This document shows positions 60,917 through 64,000 of a DNA stretch of 64,000 nucleotides, piece by piece (the stretch's first letter is position 1; every line of letters starts with the position of its first letter). Below the pieces are notes generated by a model that made no database searches, was not told where the DNA came from, and saw nothing but the letters and a program-made list of their open reading frames with translations. Location: assembly GCA_000467715.1 (NCBI GenBank), contig AJFK01000206.1:1-64000 (forward strand), in the 5' to 3' direction. The translations under genes and the position numbers were made by a program. The DNA comes from Hysterium pulicare CBS 123377 (taxonomy: Eukaryota > Ascomycota > Dothideomycetes > Hysteriales > Hysteriaceae).

Positions 60917-62043
60917 ATGATTATTCTCTTGCTATTCCCCTTCTTGATCACAAACACCAATGCAGCAGCCCTGGGCGGCTCAAAATCCTCCCACCTGCTT
61001 CCCCCAAACCCGCTCTTGGACGCCTTAGCCCAGCAATATGACATGCCTTGGCCTGAACTCCAGAGACGACAGATTACTAGCCAAGTGAGCACATGTGGCT
61101 ACTTGTCTGGAGATCCCTCAAAGCCTAGGACTGCAAATCCCGGGTTTGACTGTCGGGTTGATGTTCAAAATGGTCTCTGGGGCTTCTGTCCCACTACGGT
61201 TATATCAGCCTCAGATTGTGGTCTAGCAGGCAACTGTGTTGATTCTCATGGATGCAAGTCGGGTTGTGGCATATTTAACAACCCTTCTATCACTACATTC
61301 ACATGGTATGTTGGGCATCGACGCAGTGCTAGTTACTTCGATCCAGTTCAGCGCTGACAAGTAATTTCATTGACAGTACACTTTCTGGGAACGACTTCTG
61401 CTCCACTGCTCTACTTGAAGCCGGGCCAGACCAGACTTACGCATACATTGCTTGTGCTGCGGCCGCTACGACGCAAGTCCTCTTAGCAGCCTTCACGACT
61501 GCCTCTTCTTCCACCACTTCCTCAATCTCCGCAGTCCCTAAATCCACCTCCTCTGTCCAATTACCAAGTTCTTCCTCCGCAATGTCCAGCCTATCCTCTT
61601 CAATACCAGCACTATCAAATATTTCGACTTTTTCATCAAGCTCGCCAGCACCAACATCAACTCATACTTCCATCCCATCCAAATCATCGTCGTCCAATAC
61701 AGGTGCTATAATTGGTGGCGTGATTGGCGGCCTGGCTCTCATTTGTATTTCCATCATTACAATATTCTACCTTCGTCGCCGGACTCCCAAGGCGGCGCGA
61801 ACACTCCGTGGCGATCATTCCCAGCCCTGGGATCCCTCAGAAACGGTCTGGGAAAGTCAACATGGAATGACGGAGATCAGCTCTCAGCCTGACGATGTGC
61901 CGCCAGTGCCGGATAAGACGCGCATGAACGGGTACCCGCCGACTGAATTGGCAAGTCGGCAAAGCTTAGCTGAACTTGCGGGAAGTCCTATGTTGACAGG
62001 CAGATCATCTGTTCTAGGGCACCGTGGCTCTAGGCGAGATTAA
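60917..62043 (+). CDS. Secreted-type single-pass membrane protein with Ser-rich stem (wall-sensor-like)
   Basis: Two exons (60917-61305, 61377-62043) give 351 residues. Signal peptide MIILLLFPFLITNTNAAA; a Cys-rich ectodomain with ten Cys between about residues 60 and 160; a Ser/Thr-rich O-glycosylation stem (about 170-235); one membrane helix GAIIGGVIGGLALICISIITIFYL with RRR stop-transfer; and a cytosolic tail of about 90 residues with QPWDPSETVWES and PPVPDKTRMNGYPP. The layout is that of WSC/Mid2-type wall stress sensors and other fungal ectodomain receptors. The Cys spacing does not let me name the ectodomain, so signalling is inferred. Divergent from the mannosyltransferase gene. Confidence 0.8.
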
Positions 62044-62384
62044 GAGGATCTAATCGTTGTTGTATGACTGACGAGCACGAAGATATGGCTTGTCCCTTCT
62101 ATATTCCTGTACTAGAGTTCTTTGTATGACGTATATTCCCCGCGAATCACCACATTTCTCACAAATATTCGTGCCACTAGTTCATAATCACTAGATGACT
62201 GAGATTAGATGACAGCAGGGCAGATTCATATATATATTAATACTTTCCATATATTCATCGTCATTCGATCCCTCAACAGGTCTCAGATTGGTGATTAAAG
62301 AGACGCTTTCTACTTTCAGAATTCCCCCCGTCTTCAATTTAGTTCAGTGGTCGTACTAGAGTAGAGGTAGTGGATTTCTCCAGT

Positions 62385-62620
62385 CAGATTCTAGATTTTG
62401 GTTGATTAGATTAAGGTAGTTAAATTTATAATTAAAATTAAAATAAATCTTTCTAAAGCTCTTAAAGCTCCAGGATCTTTATATACTTCTTAAATAAGTT
62501 TAAAAAAGGCCAAGGAGACTATTTTATTTACTAAAATACTCTCTTAAATTTTCTTTAGACATTAATTTTTATCTTTTAAGCCTCCTTTTTTAATAAGTAT
62601 ATTTTAAGATGTTCTCTCTA
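62385..62620. repeat. AT-rich relic stretch
   Basis: About 235 bases made almost only of A and T blocks (TTTATAATTAAAATTAAAAT and the like) inside ordinary DNA, with many TA steps. It looks like a small repeat altered by repeat-induced point mutation. I found no terminal repeats or target duplication. It resembles the interior of the MITE at 7276 in composition only. Confidence 0.5.
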
Positions 62621-62722
62621 CTTCCCTGAGTGTATAAGATACGAAGTACGGTAACAAGTCCTAGTTCCAGAATTGGGCCCCGTCAATGTCAATCCGATCT
62701 ATTGCGTCAACGTCGATTCCAA

Positions 62723-64000
62723 CTATGGCAGAGCGGTGTTACATTTTACTTTACGCTGATGTCTCCGTCGACTCCAAAACTCCCAAAACCACCAGGCGAG
62801 CAACGTAGTGACGGTCAGGGGAACAGTGAGAGCGAGGTAAATCCACAGTTCCGGTTTTGCAGATAGTTGGAGAAGGCCTTTCGGATCTCCGACCTGGATA
62901 TAACCCATGGCAAGGAAAGTCTGTTTCAGCGACATGTCGTTCAGTGAGATATCGGAGTGGAATCTGGATATGTACAGTTGACTGAAATGGTGGGAACTTA
63001 CCGCAATGAATGTGCCGGGTAGAAATATCAGTGTTACGAGGGCAATGGCCTTCACGGTCCGTGCTTCACGTATGGATTGCTCCGTCAGGTCACGCATATT
63101 GTTGCTTTCTAATGCGGCGTGATGGGAGGAGCGTACGTTGATGCAGTCGCGAATCTACAGGGCACGCCAAATATTTAGTGGAATCTTCTGAAGCTCAGTA
63201 TACTTTTCAATGACATACCGCTTCCGTGGTCCGGTCAAGCCTAGCTCTTATGAGACTGATATGTCTGATGAAAGACGAGAGCTCCGTAGTCACATCAGTG
63301 ATGTTGTCGTGCAGTATTTTATATTGCTTAAGACAGGCACTGTTTTCGCGAATTTGTCGTTTTTCAGCCTCCTTTGCCAATGCACCGAGGATGCTAATAT
63401 TATTTTGTAGTACGTGCGTCGATCGAGTCAGGAGATCATGATACCTCTGCGTGGTCCAAAGATCTCTGAAATTTACCTCTCCCAGTGTTTGCGAGAAAGG
63501 GTTGGTGAACGTAGACGATTTATCCTGCTATCCGTCAGCGTCCTTGAGCTCTTTTCAATACTCAAGGTCTCACCGACCAGCTTCAACGTCGTGATATCCA
63601 AAAACTTGAGATATTCTCGCCAGCCTGTCGGCAAAGTGCTGATTACTAGCAATGGGGTATTTGTCCAGTGGCTCCAACATGTTACTCGATCGTTACCCTT
63701 TCGCTCGTACAATTCCTCCTGGATCCGGCGCTTGAGAGTTTCAGAAGGACGAATGAGCACTACCGTTTCTCTTTGGGGCACTATGTGGAAACTTTGATAT
63801 ACTAACATTTGCCGGATGGACCAAGGGATGGGATCGGACGGATTACCATTTAGTTCGACGTATTTGAGCAGCATTGATATTTCATCAATACCGTTTGGAG
63901 CTGCCTCCCTTGCTGCTTGGCAGTGGAAATCACCTCGTCCTTCATTAAAAGGTACATCTTCTGCCACAAATGCTGTAAGTGGGTAGGCAAGCTTGGGAAA
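62723..64000 (-). CDS. CorA-like membrane protein, 5' part beyond the window
   Basis: The last exons are clear: 62723-62920, 63002-63154 and from 63219 upward to about 63520. A further exon covers about 63560-63972, and the start lies off the right edge. The C-terminal part has a coiled helix (TTQRYHDLLTRSTHVLQNNI), the AIALVTLIFLPGTFIATFLAMG first membrane helix of CorA-like proteins and a second helix (YLALTVPLTVTTLLAWWFWEF). The CorA family moves divalent ions, but the GMN motif is not visible here; many fungal members are of unknown role. The 81-nt intron at 62921-63001 is stop-free and in frame. The join near 63540 could not be resolved. Confidence 0.7.

Overview
The window is nuclear DNA of a filamentous ascomycete (Pezizomycotina). 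Genes are compact and intron-rich: most introns are 45-130 nt, with GTRNGT-type donors and CTAAC/CTGAC branch sites close to the acceptor. Gene content is fungal: a Zn2Cys6 regulator, a TRI12-type efflux pump, an SND3/Pho88-like protein, a CMT1/CAP59 mannosyltransferase and a class V myosin. A Leotiomycetes-like host is my guess from general resemblance only. Exon borders were worked out by hand from splice signals, reading phase and family conservation.

Left part (1-24.4 kb) is accessory-like, with long gene-poor gaps, small secreted proteins and catabolic, detoxification or secondary-metabolism enzymes. In order: a small Cys-containing secreted protein, an HSL-type esterase, a conserved fungal secreted protein, a 96-residue secreted peptide, a 272-bp MITE with TTAA target duplications, a secreted glutaminyl cyclase, then a divergent TRI12 efflux pump / cytochrome P450 pair next to a Zn2Cys6 regulator. 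An epoxide-hydrolase-like enzyme, a cytochrome b2-like FMN dehydrogenase and a glutathionyl-hydroquinone reductase follow. No polyketide, peptide or terpene synthase is present. The group from about 9.4 to 22.6 kb could therefore be an uptake/detoxification neighbourhood or the tailoring edge of a cluster, but nothing in the sequence proves joint function.

Right part (24.4-62 kb) is core-like: SGNH hydrolase, DMT permease, a P450-fold protein without its heme-binding cysteine, HAM1, FAP7, NAP1, a GPH-type sucrose permease, an unknown protein, a ZUP1/Mug105-type deubiquitinase, myosin V, phosphoglycerate dehydrogenase, G6PDH, ribosomal protein eL33, RAD14/XPA, Pho88 and CMT1. A Ser-rich wall-sensor-like membrane protein and a CorA-like membrane protein cut by the right edge come last. 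These look like separate housekeeping genes, not a pathway.

No clear new multi-gene system was found. The most noteworthy items are the heme-Cys-less P450-like gene, the MITE, two GC-AG introns, several stop-free 3n introns whose retention would stay in frame, a 10-nt exon in eL33, a 94-bp repeat present 40 kb apart, and a small locus with conflicting reading frames at 54.7 kb.
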